Source: Virgibacillus_F necropolis_A
GTDB lineage: Bacteria; Bacillota; Bacilli; Bacillales; Amphibacillaceae
NCBI RefSeq assembly: GCF_044793635.1
Contig: NZ_CP084992.1
Span: 124,001-188,000, forward strand
Length of the DNA stretch: 64,000 nt
Direction of reading: 5' to 3'
Numbering within the stretch: position 1 is the first letter of the stretch; each line of letters begins with the position of its first letter. Position numbers and translations under genes: made by a program. Positions 42,001-51,427 of this stretch are shown here, in pieces. Under the pieces are notes generated by a model, which worked only from the letters and a program-made list of their open reading frames with translations, was not told where the DNA came from and did no database searches.

Positions 42001-42040
42001 TTGGACAGCAATAGTTCATCAACTATTGCTGTCCAATTTT
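42001..42040 (+). terminator. Intrinsic terminator of spoIIIE
   Basis: A perfect 15-bp stem (TTGGACAGCAATAGT with ACTATTGCTGTCCAA) followed by TTTT. Confidence 0.93.
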
Positions 42041-42172
42041 GATGTAAAAGGTAAATTATAAGAAATAAATGATAGAAAATGAGGAAAATAGTAAAATATT
42101 TTTAAGAAATTTGACCTATAGTGTTTATTTATTATTTGAAAAGTGTTATATTAATTTCGGACAAAAGAGTCA

Positions 42173-42200
42173 TACGTCAGATGTCAGATCTCTTTTTTCA
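42173..42200 (+). promoter_or_regulatory. Direct repeat and hairpin before the GntR gene
   Basis: GTCAGAT occurs twice in tandem (about 42177-42190), within AGAG...CTCT complementary ends followed by TTTTTT. It could be an operator for the GntR regulator encoded just downstream, or a leader terminator. No experimental motif is known to me for this regulator. Confidence 0.3.
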
Positions 42201-42230
42201 AAAGTAAAGATTGTATTACAGGGGGGCACT

Positions 42231-42956
42231 ATGTCGATCAAAACCGATTCACGCCATCTATACTTACAAGTTATTGAAGAAATTAAACGCGATATTCAAG
42301 TGGAAAGGTATAAAGAAAAAGAAAAACTTCCGTCTGAATTTCAACTTTCAAAACAACTGGGAGTGTCACGAGCTACTTTACGGGAGGCATTACGTATATT
42401 GGAAGAAGAAAATGTTGTGACACGTAAACATGGTGTTGGAACATTTGTAAATCCAAAGCCGATTTTTTCATCAGGTATTGAACAATTAAACAGTGTAACA
42501 TTAATGATTGAAAAATCAGGCAGGACTCCTGGATCACAATATTTATCTACAGAACTACTTGAACCAATGGAAGATGATAAGGTAAGATTTTCTCCAAAAA
42601 AAATACATACTCTTGCACAAATTGAACGGGTAAGAACTGCAGATAATGAACCAGTCGTTTTCTGTATTGATAAGATTCCAGAGGGAATAATACCATTAGA
42701 CCGCGTACATAAAGAGGATTCTCTATTTAAATTGATAGAAGAATACTCGCATAAACGAATTACCTATGCGGTTACCTATATCGAACCAATTGGATATCAT
42801 GATCGCATTTATGACATTCTAAATTGTAACCCGGAACAATCATTATTACTTTTGAAACAAATGCATTACACAGAAGAAGATGAACCAGTTTTATATTCAG
42901 CGAACTATTTCAGATCTGATGTATTTAGCTTTCATGTTTTAAGGAAGCGTATGTAA
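42231..42956 (+). CDS. GntR/HutC-family transcriptional regulator (YmfC-like)
   Basis: A 241-residue regulator with an N-terminal GntR winged helix (KLPSEFQLSKQLGVSRATLREALRILEEENVV at residues 30-62) and a C-terminal UTRA ligand-binding domain. ATG 42231 follows GGGGGG; the frame extends upstream to 42069 but with no ribosome site and no conservation. It directly precedes the BMP-type ABC transporter operon, so regulation of nucleoside uptake is a reasonable inference. Its ligand is unknown. Confidence 0.9.
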   Translation: MSIKTDSRHLYLQVIEEIKRDIQVERYKEKEKLPSEFQLSKQLGVSRATLREALRILEEENVVTRKHGVGTFVNPKPIFSSGIEQLNSVTLMIEKSGRTPGSQYLSTELLEPMEDDKVRFSPKKIHTLAQIERVRTADNEPVVFCIDKIPEGIIPLDRVHKEDSLFKLIEEYSHKRITYAVTYIEPIGYHDRIYDILNCNPEQSLLLLKQMHYTEEDEPVLYSANYFRSDVFSFHVLRKRM

Positions 42957-42971
42957 GGGGTTTCATAGTTT

Positions 42972-43011
42972 TAAGAGAAAGTTAAAGTTTTAACATTACG
43001 CATTTCTCTTA
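42972..43011 (+). promoter_or_regulatory. Two-tier stem-loop in the leader of the BMP gene
   Basis: TAAGAGAAA (42972-42980) pairs with TTTCTCTTA (43003-43011), and inside it GTTAAA pairs with TTTAAC (42981-42994). No T run follows, so it is not a plain terminator. It may be an operator or an RNA element controlling the transporter. Confidence 0.45.
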
Positions 43012-43090
43012 GGGAGGTGGTTGTTAACGCAACTGAAACGTGTGTTCAATTATTAGTCATAATTAACTACTAAAATAGGGGGTATTTAGA

Positions 43091-44194
43091 ATGAAAAATC
43101 GCAAATTATTATTGTTCGCTTTGTTGTTAAGTCTAGGAATGATCTTAGCAGCATGTGGAGGTTCTGATGAAGAATCAAAGGATTCTGGGAAAGATTCTGA
43201 AGGTGAGAAATCAGAAGAATCTGGTGACATTAAAGTAGGTATGGTAACAGACGTTGGTGGAGTAGATGATAAATCATTTAACCAATCAGCATGGGAAGGT
43301 TTACAAGCATGGGGCGAAGAGCACGGTTTTAAAAAAGGTGAAAACTATGACTACATCCAATCAAATGAGGATGCAGATTACTTACCAAACATTACACGTC
43401 TTGTTCGTCAGGATTATAATTTAATCTATGGAATTGGGTATAAATTGAATGATGCAATTAACAAATCCGCTAAACAATATGCAGATACAAAATTCGGAAT
43501 TGTGGATTCTGTTGTAGATCAACCAAACGTTGTAAGCATTACGTTTAAAGAGCATCAAGGGTCTTTCTTGGTTGGCGTTGCTGCAGCAAAGAAAACAAAA
43601 ACAAATAAAATTGGTTTCGTAGGTGGAACTGATTCAGAACTAATTAACAAATTCGAATCTGGTTATATTGCTGGTGCAAAATCAGTAAATCCAGATATTA
43701 AAATCGATGTACAATATGCTGGTGCATTTGATGCTCCAGATAACGGAAAACTTATTGCTTCAAGTATGTATAACGATGGTGTGGATGTCATCTATCATGC
43801 ATCGGGTGCAACTGGTAACGGCGTATTTGCTCAAGCAAAAGATATTAAACAAAATGATTCAGAACGTGAAGTATGGGTAATCGGTGTTGACCGTGACCAA
43901 TACGAAGAAGGTCAAATTGGTGATTATAATGTGACGCTTACTTCTATGGTTAAACGTGTTGATATTGCAGTACAAGACGTTGCTAACCAAGTTATGAATG
44001 GAGAATTCCCTGGTGGAGAAGTTCTTGCTTATGGTTTAGAAGATAACGGTGTATCTGTAGCAAGAACGAATAAAGAAGCTTTAACTGATGAAATTATTAA
44101 AGCTATTGAAAAGTGGAAAGAAAAAATCATCAGTGGTGAAGTTGAAGTTCCAAAAACACGTGAAGAAACAAAAGCATTTGTCGATGCTTTATAA
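43091..44194 (+). CDS. nupN: BMP/Med-family substrate-binding lipoprotein of a nucleoside ABC transporter
   Basis: A 367-residue lipoprotein: signal peptide with lipobox LAAC (Cys near residue 21), an acidic Ser/Glu linker, then a BMP/Med-type periplasmic-binding domain (VGMVTDVGGVDDKSFNQSAW; DKSFN is diagnostic). With the ATPase and two permeases downstream it forms a guanosine/nucleoside importer like B. subtilis NupNOPQ; the exact substrate is inferred. GGGGGT precedes ATG 43091. A hairpin after the gene probably favours higher expression of the binding protein than of the membrane parts. Confidence 0.88.
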   Translation: MKNRKLLLFALLLSLGMILAACGGSDEESKDSGKDSEGEKSEESGDIKVGMVTDVGGVDDKSFNQSAWEGLQAWGEEHGFKKGENYDYIQSNEDADYLPNITRLVRQDYNLIYGIGYKLNDAINKSAKQYADTKFGIVDSVVDQPNVVSITFKEHQGSFLVGVAAAKKTKTNKIGFVGGTDSELINKFESGYIAGAKSVNPDIKIDVQYAGAFDAPDNGKLIASSMYNDGVDVIYHASGATGNGVFAQAKDIKQNDSEREVWVIGVDRDQYEEGQIGDYNVTLTSMVKRVDIAVQDVANQVMNGEFPGGEVLAYGLEDNGVSVARTNKEALTDEIIKAIEKWKEKIISGEVEVPKTREETKAFVDAL

Positions 44195-44200
44195 AAAGTG

Positions 44201-44227
44201 TAAAAGGCTGGATATTCCAGCCTTTTA
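44201..44227 (+). terminator. Symmetric hairpin after nupN
   Basis: TAAAAGGCTGGA pairs perfectly (12 bp) with TCCAGCCTTTTA across TAT. It has only the T residues of its own arm, so partial termination or 3'-end protection of nupN mRNA is likely. Confidence 0.8.
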
Positions 44228-44249
44228 TCACGGTTATAATGATTAAAAA

Positions 44250-44309
44250 TTGAAAATCCTCAAATGAAGAGGAAAAAGTTCCGGCCCTTTTCATTTGGTG
44301 ACTTTTCAA
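44250..44309 (+). repeat. 60-base interrupted inverted repeat between nupN and nupO
   Basis: TTGAAAA (44250-44256) pairs with TTTTCAA (44303-44309), and CAAATGAA pairs with TTCATTTG inside it. It lies 32 bases before the nupO ribosome site. It may set the relative level of nupO or process the transcript. Confidence 0.55.
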
Positions 44310-44355
44310 TAATAAATTAATAATAGATTCATGTTTAATAGGGGGAGTGAAAAAT

Positions 44356-45891
44356 TTGGATTACGTAGTAGAAATGCTAAATATTCGAAAAGAGTTTCCA
44401 GGCATTGTTGCTAACGATAATATTACAGTACAAGTTAAAAAAGGTGAAATTCACGCATTGTTAGGTGAAAATGGTGCAGGTAAATCAACTTTAATGAATG
44501 TATTATTTGGATTGTATCAGCCGGAAAAAGGTGAAATTCGTTACAATGGTGAAAAAGTGAGCATTACAGATCCAAACGTTGCAACAAAATTGGGGATTGG
44601 GATGGTTCACCAGCATTTTATGTTAGTTGATAATTATACGGTTACAGAGAATATCATTTTAGGCAGCGAACCTACTAAAAATGGAAAGATAGACATTAAA
44701 AAGGCGCAAAGAGAAGTACAAGAACTATCAGACAGATATGGATTAAAAGTAGATCCAACTTCTAAGATTCGAGATATCTCAGTGGGGATGCAACAGCGTG
44801 TGGAAATTTTAAAGACATTGTATCGTGGTGCCAATGTTTTAATTTTTGACGAACCGACAGCAGTATTAACCCCACTAGAAATAAATGAACTAATTGAAAT
44901 TATGCACTCCTTAATTAAAGAAGGTAAATCCATTATCCTGATCACACACAAACTAAAGGAAATCATGCAGGTTTGTGACAGATGTACAGTAATTCGTAAG
45001 GGTAAAGGTATTGATACAGTTAATGTAAGTGAGACAAATGTAACTGAGCTTGCTTCTTTAATGGTTGGTAGGGAAGTTAATTTTTCAACTGAGAAGAAAC
45101 CCGCAGAACCATCCAATGTTGTTTTGGAAATCAACGATTTAAATGTGAAGGATTCTAGAAATGTAAATATAGTAAAGGATTTAAATCTAGAAGTTCGAGC
45201 AGGTGAGATTGTTGGTATTGCAGGTGTAGATGGTAATGGACAAACAGAATTAATTGAAGCCATTACAGGATTGACAAAGTCTCAAAAAGGATCAATAAAA
45301 GTTAATGGGAAAAACATCACCAATTTTAAACCGCGGAAAGTAACTGAAAGTGGTGTAGGACATATTCCGCAGGACCGTCATAAATATGGTCTTGTTTTGG
45401 ATTTTCCAGTAGCAGAAAACATCGTGCTACAAACCTATTATAAGAAACCATATTCTAAAAATAAAATTCTTAATTTTAAGGATATCTATACAAAGGCTAA
45501 GGAATTGGTTGAGGAGTATGACGTGAGAACTCCAAGTGTTTATACGAAAGCACGAGCACTTTCCGGTGGAAATCAGCAAAAAGCCATTATTAGTCGTGAA
45601 ATTGATCGTTCTCCAGATTTACTAATAGCTGCCCAGCCTACGAGAGGTCTTGACGTAGGTGCGATTGAATTTATTCATAGTAAACTAGTAGAAGAACGAG
45701 ATAAAGGAAAAGCAGTTTTACTAGTTTCTTTTGAACTTGAAGAAGTGTTGGATGTTAGTGATCGAATTGCGGTAATGTTTGATGGTAAAGTAGTTGCGGA
45801 CGTTAAACCTGAAGAAACAAATGAGCAAGAATTGGGTCTGCTTATGGCAGGAAGTACGAAAGCAGAGGCAGGTGATAAGCATGACATCTAA
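44356..45891 (+). CDS. nupO: Nucleoside ABC transporter ATP-binding protein
   Basis: A duplicated ABC ATPase of 511 residues. The first cassette has Walker A GENGAGKSTL and signature ISVGMQQRVE; the second has GVDGNGQTEL in place of a full Walker A, as in carbohydrate/nucleoside-importer ATPases, and signature ALSGGNQQKAII. TTG 44356 (MDYVVEMLNIRKEF) is chosen because the GGGGGAG site lies 8 bases upstream and homologues begin in the same way. The end overlaps the first permease gene by 11 bases. Confidence 0.9.
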   Translation: MDYVVEMLNIRKEFPGIVANDNITVQVKKGEIHALLGENGAGKSTLMNVLFGLYQPEKGEIRYNGEKVSITDPNVATKLGIGMVHQHFMLVDNYTVTENIILGSEPTKNGKIDIKKAQREVQELSDRYGLKVDPTSKIRDISVGMQQRVEILKTLYRGANVLIFDEPTAVLTPLEINELIEIMHSLIKEGKSIILITHKLKEIMQVCDRCTVIRKGKGIDTVNVSETNVTELASLMVGREVNFSTEKKPAEPSNVVLEINDLNVKDSRNVNIVKDLNLEVRAGEIVGIAGVDGNGQTELIEAITGLTKSQKGSIKVNGKNITNFKPRKVTESGVGHIPQDRHKYGLVLDFPVAENIVLQTYYKKPYSKNKILNFKDIYTKAKELVEEYDVRTPSVYTKARALSGGNQQKAIISREIDRSPDLLIAAQPTRGLDVGAIEFIHSKLVEERDKGKAVLLVSFELEEVLDVSDRIAVMFDGKVVADVKPEETNEQELGLLMAGSTKAEAGDKHDI

Positions 45892-46927
45892 TAAATTATT
45901 TAATATTTTAGTGCCAGTAATATCTGTACTACTAGGTTTAATCTCAGGTGCTATTCTTATGCTGGTTTTCGGCTATAATCCGATAGAAGGCTATCTTGCA
46001 CTTTGGAATGGTGCATTTGGTGATATGTACTTTTTAGGTGAAACAGTTAGACAGATAACACCATACATTTTAACTGGACTGGCCGTAGCTTTTGCCTTCC
46101 GTACAGGATTGTTTAACATCGGTGCTGAGGGTCAAGTAATTGTAGGGTGGTTAGCTGCAATATGGGTTGGACTTGCTGTAGATGCCCCAATTTATATTCA
46201 TATGCCACTAGCAATAGTTGCTGCTGCAGTAGCAGGAGGCCTTTGGGGATTCATCCCAGGTATACTCAAAGCTAAACTTGGTGTCCATGAAGTTATTATT
46301 ACAATTATGTTGAATTACACAGCTCTATATGTAGCAAATGCTATTATTCGAAACGTATTAACAGATTCAAAGGACTCTACTGAGACTATTCCGGCTACTG
46401 CTTCTATGGCATCGGAATGGCTACAGCAGATTACCTTTTACTCACGGATGCATTATGGAATTTTATTAGCATTGTTCGCGGCGATTATAATGTGGTTTAT
46501 CATCGAAAAGACTACTAGAGGTTACGAGCTACGTTCTGTAGGATTTAATCAACATGCATCTAAATATGCTGGAATGAACGTACAGAAAAATATAATTTTA
46601 TCTATGGTTATCTCAGGGGCTTTCGCTGGACTTGCAGGAGCAACTGAGGGATTAGGTACATTTGGTTATATGTCTGTACAATCAGGCTTTACCAATTTAG
46701 GATTTGATGGAATAGCAGTTGCACTACTAGGTGCAAATACTGCAATTGGTGTTATTATCGCGGCTTGTTTATTTGGTGTTTTAAAAGTTGGCGCTTTAAA
46801 TATGCCACTTGCAGCGGATGTTCCCGCAGAATTAGTTGATATCATAATTGCACTAATCATATTCTTTGTAGCATCAAGTTATATCATTAGATGGGCTATT
46901 CTACGCTTTAAAAAGGAGGGGAAATAA
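45881..46927 (+). CDS. nupP: Nucleoside ABC transporter permease 1
   Basis: A 348-residue membrane protein with about nine to ten hydrophobic segments and the BPD_transp_2 pattern FRTGLFNIGAEGQVIVGW. ATG 45881 follows AGGTGAT inside the end of nupO; an upstream in-frame extension to 45794 overlaps nupO without conservation. It pairs with the following permease. Confidence 0.9.
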   Translation: MTSNKLFNILVPVISVLLGLISGAILMLVFGYNPIEGYLALWNGAFGDMYFLGETVRQITPYILTGLAVAFAFRTGLFNIGAEGQVIVGWLAAIWVGLAVDAPIYIHMPLAIVAAAVAGGLWGFIPGILKAKLGVHEVIITIMLNYTALYVANAIIRNVLTDSKDSTETIPATASMASEWLQQITFYSRMHYGILLALFAAIIMWFIIEKTTRGYELRSVGFNQHASKYAGMNVQKNIILSMVISGAFAGLAGATEGLGTFGYMSVQSGFTNLGFDGIAVALLGANTAIGVIIAACLFGVLKVGALNMPLAADVPAELVDIIIALIIFFVASSYIIRWAILRFKKEGK

Positions 46928-47887
46928 ATGAACATTGTAGATCTACTGCAATCAATTATTCCACCTGCATTATTCTTTTCAGCACCCCTTATTTTTACGG
47001 CGTTAGGCGGCGTGTTTAGTGAACGTTCCGGAGTAGTTAATATCGGGCTTGAGGGTTTAATGGTTATGGGTGCATTCGTAGGGGTTGTATTTAATCTTAC
47101 TTTTGCTGACACGTTAGGAATGTGGACTCCTTGGGTTTCCATTCTAGTAGCAATGATTGTTTCAGCTATATTTTCGCTTATTCACGCGGTTGCATCTGTT
47201 ACGTTCAGAGCGGATCAAGTAGTAAGTGGTGTAGCAATTAACTTCCTTGCGCTAGGTCTAGGAGTATTTTTAACGAAACAATGGTATGATAAAGGTCAGA
47301 CAGACATGGTGAACAAACCATTCTATACAACAGATATTCCTTTTTTAAGTGATATCCCAGTTTTAGGACCAATTTTATTTCAAAATATTTATTTAACATC
47401 TTACTTAGCAATTGCACTCGCTTTTGTTGCTTGGTATGTATTATATAAAACACCATTTGGGCTGCGGCTACGTGCGGTAGGTGAACATCCTATGGCGGCT
47501 GATACAAATGGAATTGGTGTTTATAAAATGCGCTATATTGCAGTAGTATTATCAGGTGCAATGAGTGGTTTAGGCGGATCCGTTTTTGCTTTAACCATTG
47601 CACTAAACTTTTCACACGCCACAATTGTTGGGCAAGGTTTTATGGCACTTGCAGCTGTAATATTTGGTAAATGGCATCCGTTAGGAGCTATGGGTGCTGC
47701 ACTATTCTTCGGTTTTGCACAAAGCTTAAGTGTTATTAGTGCAGGTATTCCATTATTGGAAAACGTTCCACAGGTATACTTATTAATCGCTCCTTATATC
47801 CTAACAATTCTGGCATTGGCTGGATTTATTGGAAGAGCAGAAGCACCGAAGGCAAATGGTGTTCCATATATTAAAGGTAATAGATAA
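46928..47887 (+). CDS. nupQ: Nucleoside ABC transporter permease 2
   Basis: A 319-residue second permease of the BPD_transp_2 family (FSERSGVVNIGLEGLMVMGAF; LRLRAVGEHPMAADTNGI). ATG 46928 follows AAAGGAGGGG and begins directly after the stop of the first permease. A strong terminator ends the operon. Confidence 0.92.
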   Translation: MNIVDLLQSIIPPALFFSAPLIFTALGGVFSERSGVVNIGLEGLMVMGAFVGVVFNLTFADTLGMWTPWVSILVAMIVSAIFSLIHAVASVTFRADQVVSGVAINFLALGLGVFLTKQWYDKGQTDMVNKPFYTTDIPFLSDIPVLGPILFQNIYLTSYLAIALAFVAWYVLYKTPFGLRLRAVGEHPMAADTNGIGVYKMRYIAVVLSGAMSGLGGSVFALTIALNFSHATIVGQGFMALAAVIFGKWHPLGAMGAALFFGFAQSLSVISAGIPLLENVPQVYLLIAPYILTILALAGFIGRAEAPKANGVPYIKGNR

Positions 47888-47897
47888 GAGATTTTCA

Positions 47898-47936
47898 AAC
47901 TGGCTTGCTGAATTATTACAGCAAGCCAGTTTTTTC
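47898..47936 (+). terminator. Intrinsic terminator of the nucleoside transporter operon
   Basis: AACTGGCTTGCTG pairs perfectly with CAGCAAGCCAGTT, followed by TTTTTT. Confidence 0.95.
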
Positions 47937-48014
47937 AAATATAAATAAGACAAACGGTTAATACTATGAAATAGGGTTATTTTTATCAAAATATAACAGT
48001 CTGGAGATGTTTTA

Positions 48015-49295
48015 ATGAATCAGGTGAATGAACAAATAGTGGAATCGGGTGGAATTAACCTTCACTTAGTGCCCAGCAAAAAGTTTAAGACGTTAAACTT
48101 TGTAGTCAAATTTAAGGCGACCTTGGATCCATCTACTATTACAAAGCGCGCTATCCTTCCGTACCTTTTGCAACAGGGTACTAATAAGTACCCGAGTCGT
48201 AGTGAGTTGCAACAAAAATTAGATGATTTGTATGGTGCGGTTTTATCAATCGATGGAACTAAAAAAGGAAACTTTCATATAATTACTTTTCGGATGGAAA
48301 TTCCAAATCAACGCTTTTTAGAGGACGAATCTGAACTTATTGAAGAATCAATTGCGCTGTTAAATGAAATAATATATCAATCAAGAGCGTCTGGAGAGAG
48401 TTTTGATTCATCAATAGTGGAACGGGAAAAAGAAACATTAGAACAAAAGATAAATTCTATAATGGATGATAAGATGCGTTACGCCAACATGCGATTAATT
48501 GATGAAATGTGTGAAAATGAGGTATACAAAACTCATGTCCATGGTTATTTAGATGATTTACCTAATCTAGATGGTAAAAATTTATTTACATACTACCAGT
48601 CATTACTCAAAGAGGATAGAATGGATTTTTATGTGTTAGGTGATTTTGATGAAATGAAAATGAAAAATTCGATTACAACTGTTTTCAAAAAAGACCATGA
48701 AATAAGCGAGTCTAACCAAACAGCTGAAGAAGGAAATAGTAAGACAGAACCAAATACCATTACGGAAAAGCAAGCTATACAACAAGCAAAACTTCATATT
48801 GGTTATCGTACAAATTGCACCTATAGAGATAAATTGTATTTTGCGTTACATGTATTCAATGGCCTGTATGGAGGGTTTCCAAACTCCAAACTCTTTATTC
48901 ACGTCCGCGAGAAACATAGCCTTGCTTATTATGCCGCTTCTCGGCTAGAAAGTCACAAGGGCTTATTATTTGTCTTTAGCGGAATTGCTCCGAAAGACTT
49001 TGAACAGGCAAAAGAAATTATGGATCAGCAGATGGATGCAATGAGAAATGGGGATTTTACTGAGGATGAGATAAGTTCAACAAAGGAATTAATTGTGAAT
49101 CAGTTACTGGAAACACTGGATCATCCTCAGGGTATTATTGAAATGTTGTATCAACAGGTTGTTGCAAACCATACATTAACACCTGATGAATTAATAGCGA
49201 ATATTAAAAAGGTTAGTAAACAGGATATTTTAAATGTAACGAAACATATTGAAGAAGACACCACATATTTGCTTACAAATAAGGGAGAGGAGTAA
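48015..49295 (+). CDS. ymfF: M16-family protein YmfF, zinc motif absent
   Basis: A 426-residue M16-fold protein lacking the HxxEH zinc motif in its N-terminal half (the matching region reads ILPYLLQQGTNKYPS), while retaining the R-Y-like C-terminal region (HVREKHSLAYYAASRLES). It is therefore the likely non-catalytic partner of YmfH, which follows after 5 bases and has the full motif. Such active/inactive pairs occur in M16 processing peptidases. Substrate unknown. Start ATG 48015 with GGAGATG upstream. Confidence 0.9.
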   Translation: MNQVNEQIVESGGINLHLVPSKKFKTLNFVVKFKATLDPSTITKRAILPYLLQQGTNKYPSRSELQQKLDDLYGAVLSIDGTKKGNFHIITFRMEIPNQRFLEDESELIEESIALLNEIIYQSRASGESFDSSIVEREKETLEQKINSIMDDKMRYANMRLIDEMCENEVYKTHVHGYLDDLPNLDGKNLFTYYQSLLKEDRMDFYVLGDFDEMKMKNSITTVFKKDHEISESNQTAEEGNSKTEPNTITEKQAIQQAKLHIGYRTNCTYRDKLYFALHVFNGLYGGFPNSKLFIHVREKHSLAYYAASRLESHKGLLFVFSGIAPKDFEQAKEIMDQQMDAMRNGDFTEDEISSTKELIVNQLLETLDHPQGIIEMLYQQVVANHTLTPDELIANIKKVSKQDILNVTKHIEEDTTYLLTNKGEE

Positions 49296-49300
49296 ACAAA

Positions 49301-50584
49301 TTGACCAAAAAAAATTATGAAGCTATAAATGAAACATTAATAACAGAACAGCTTTCCAATGGTTTAAACGTTTTTTTGTTACCTAAACAAGAACTTTCCA
49401 AAACGTTTGCAATATTTTCGACGAATTATGGATCTATTGACCATTCCTTTGTTCCAAGAAATAAACAGAATGCTGTTACTGTTCCAGAAGGAGTTGCTCA
49501 CTTCCTGGAGCACAAATTATTTGAAAAAGAAGATCATGATGTATTTGCAGAATTCAGTAAACAAGGTGCTTCCGCAAATGCTTTTACTTCCTTTACCAAA
49601 ACAGCATATTTATTTACAGCAACTAATTTTATTGAGCAAAATGTGAAGACATTACTCGATTTTGTACAAGCACCTTATTTCTCTGATCAATCGGTTGAAA
49701 AGGAAAAGGGTATTATTGGACAAGAAATTACGATGTATGATGATCAACCGGATTGGCGTGTTTTTATGGGCACTATACAAAATTTGTTTCATCACCATCC
49801 GGTTAAAGTCGATATTGCGGGGACAATTGAATCAATTGCTTCTATTACAAAAGAGGATCTTTATGAATGCTACGAAACATTCTATCATCCTGATAACATG
49901 ACGTTGTTTATAGCTGGTAATTTTGATGAGAAAAAGATGATGGAACTTGTAAAAGAAAATCAATCAGTAAAAGAATTTCCTCCTTCAGATGAAATAAAAC
50001 GAATAATGCCAGATGAACCAAATGATGTATATAAAAAGGAAACCACGATTAACATGCCGGTTTCTATCCCAAAGTGTTCTGTTGGAATTAAAGGCCTGGT
50101 AAATGAAACTGACAGTGATGCTTTTTTATTGAACGATCTTGTTGAAAGCATGATTTTAGATTTTTATTTTTCAGAGGGTGGATCATTCTATCAGAAATTG
50201 TATAAGGAAGGTATAATTGATAATAGTTTCTATTTTGAAACGAACATTGAAAAAGGATTTGGTTATGCAATAATAGGAGGTAATACCTCGAAACCAGAAA
50301 AATTCAGTAACCTCATTCAAGAAATGTTACTGAGTATAAAAGATAAAACGATAAGTGAAGCTGAATTTGAACGGATGAGAAAAAAACAAATTGGACAATT
50401 GCTACGTGCGATGAACTCGATTGAGTTTATTGCAAAAAAGTACATTCATTATCATATAATGGGAATTGATTTCTTAGAGATAATTCCAAGGTTACAATCA
50501 CTAACCTATGATGAAGTATCTTTATTTTTAAAGGACTGGATACAGGATGAGCAACTAACTACATTTATAATTAAAGCAGAATAG
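49301..50584 (+). CDS. ymfH: M16-family zinc peptidase YmfH
   Basis: A 427-residue M16 peptidase with the inverted zinc motif HFLEH near residues 67-71 (GVAHFLEHKLFEKE) and the distal Glu in GIIGQEITMYDDQPDW. It is the catalytic member of the ymfF-ymfH pair. The start is TTG 49301, preceded by GGGAGAGGAG. ymfI follows 9 bases later. Confidence 0.92.
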   Translation: MTKKNYEAINETLITEQLSNGLNVFLLPKQELSKTFAIFSTNYGSIDHSFVPRNKQNAVTVPEGVAHFLEHKLFEKEDHDVFAEFSKQGASANAFTSFTKTAYLFTATNFIEQNVKTLLDFVQAPYFSDQSVEKEKGIIGQEITMYDDQPDWRVFMGTIQNLFHHHPVKVDIAGTIESIASITKEDLYECYETFYHPDNMTLFIAGNFDEKKMMELVKENQSVKEFPPSDEIKRIMPDEPNDVYKKETTINMPVSIPKCSVGIKGLVNETDSDAFLLNDLVESMILDFYFSEGGSFYQKLYKEGIIDNSFYFETNIEKGFGYAIIGGNTSKPEKFSNLIQEMLLSIKDKTISEAEFERMRKKQIGQLLRAMNSIEFIAKKYIHYHIMGIDFLEIIPRLQSLTYDEVSLFLKDWIQDEQLTTFIIKAE

Positions 50585-50593
50585 GGAGATACA

Positions 50594-51310
50594 ATGGGGA
50601 AAAACGTATTAATTATTGGAGCAAGTGGGGATATTGGACTGGCCATTGCCAAACAATTGGCAAGTGATGGATTTCATCTGCTTCTCCATTTCAATAAACA
50701 TAATAATGGGTTTAAAAGCTTAAGGGAAAATATAAATGATGAATGCATTTTGACTGAGATCAAGGCGGACCTTAGTCATGTGGATGGAATCAGGTTTTTA
50801 CTAAGCCAATTGGTATTCCCGGTAGATGCAATTATTATTGCAAGTGGAAGAGCACACCATTCACTTTTTCAAGATAGTGTAGAAGACGAAATGGACGAAA
50901 TGCTAACGTTGCATGTAAAAGCTCCTTGGATGATTGTCAATCATCTATTACCACCTATGATTCAAAAGAAAAAAGGGACAATTATTTTCATCACATCAAT
51001 TTGGGGGGACGTTGGTGCGAGTAATGAAGTAATGTATTCATCAGTAAAAGGGGCACAAAATAGTTTTGTTAAAGCGTTAGCGAAGGAAGTAGCAATGAGT
51101 GATATATCCGTTAATGCAATAAGCCCTGGATTCATTGATACAAAAATGAATCATCATCTATCTGAGGAAGAAAAGCAGGCAATTGTGAGTCATATACCGA
51201 TGAATAGAGCTGGTTCCCCCGATGAAATTGCACATACCGTTCGATTTCTAATGGATGAAAAATCAAAATATATTCAAGGTGAAATTATTAATATTAACGG
51301 GGCATGGTAA
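50594..51310 (+). CDS. ymfI: SDR reductase YmfI (EF-P 5-aminopentanone reductase type)
   Basis: A 238-residue short-chain dehydrogenase: NAD(P)-binding GASGDIGLA near residue 9, catalytic Ser in FITSIWGDVG and Tyr/Lys in YSSVKGA, and a C-terminal ISPGFIDTKMN. B. subtilis YmfI reduces the 5-aminopentanone group on EF-P Lys32 to 5-aminopentanol; orthology is inferred from position and length. It is cotranscribed with ymfF-ymfH. Confidence 0.88.
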   Translation: MGKNVLIIGASGDIGLAIAKQLASDGFHLLLHFNKHNNGFKSLRENINDECILTEIKADLSHVDGIRFLLSQLVFPVDAIIIASGRAHHSLFQDSVEDEMDEMLTLHVKAPWMIVNHLLPPMIQKKKGTIIFITSIWGDVGASNEVMYSSVKGAQNSFVKALAKEVAMSDISVNAISPGFIDTKMNHHLSEEEKQAIVSHIPMNRAGSPDEIAHTVRFLMDEKSKYIQGEIININGAW

Positions 51311-51313
51311 ACA

Positions 51314-51353
51314 GTCCAGTCCATAGGCGCTAACCAGGCGCTTCTGCTTTTCT
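51314..51353 (-). repeat. Core-less remnant of element B after ymfI
   Basis: GTCCAG is followed within a few bases by GGCGCTAACCAGGCGCTTCTGCTTTTC, that is, the left arm of element B joined to the right arm with the core missing. It suggests internal deletion between arms. Confidence 0.55.
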
Positions 51354-51427
51354 CTTAACTTACATGTATAAAGTATTTATATTTTCAAATACTATCTATG
51401 TAAAATAAGTTTAAAGGAGGATGTTTG

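Noticed and set aside
42957..43090. Purine riboswitch before nupN
   Set aside because: The leader has a stem-loop, but I could not find the conserved purine aptamer loop words or a following terminator.
44634..45263. Minus-strand open frame of about 209 codons inside nupO
   Set aside because: It lies wholly opposite a well-conserved ABC ATPase gene, has no ribosome site and a composition typical of antisense frames.
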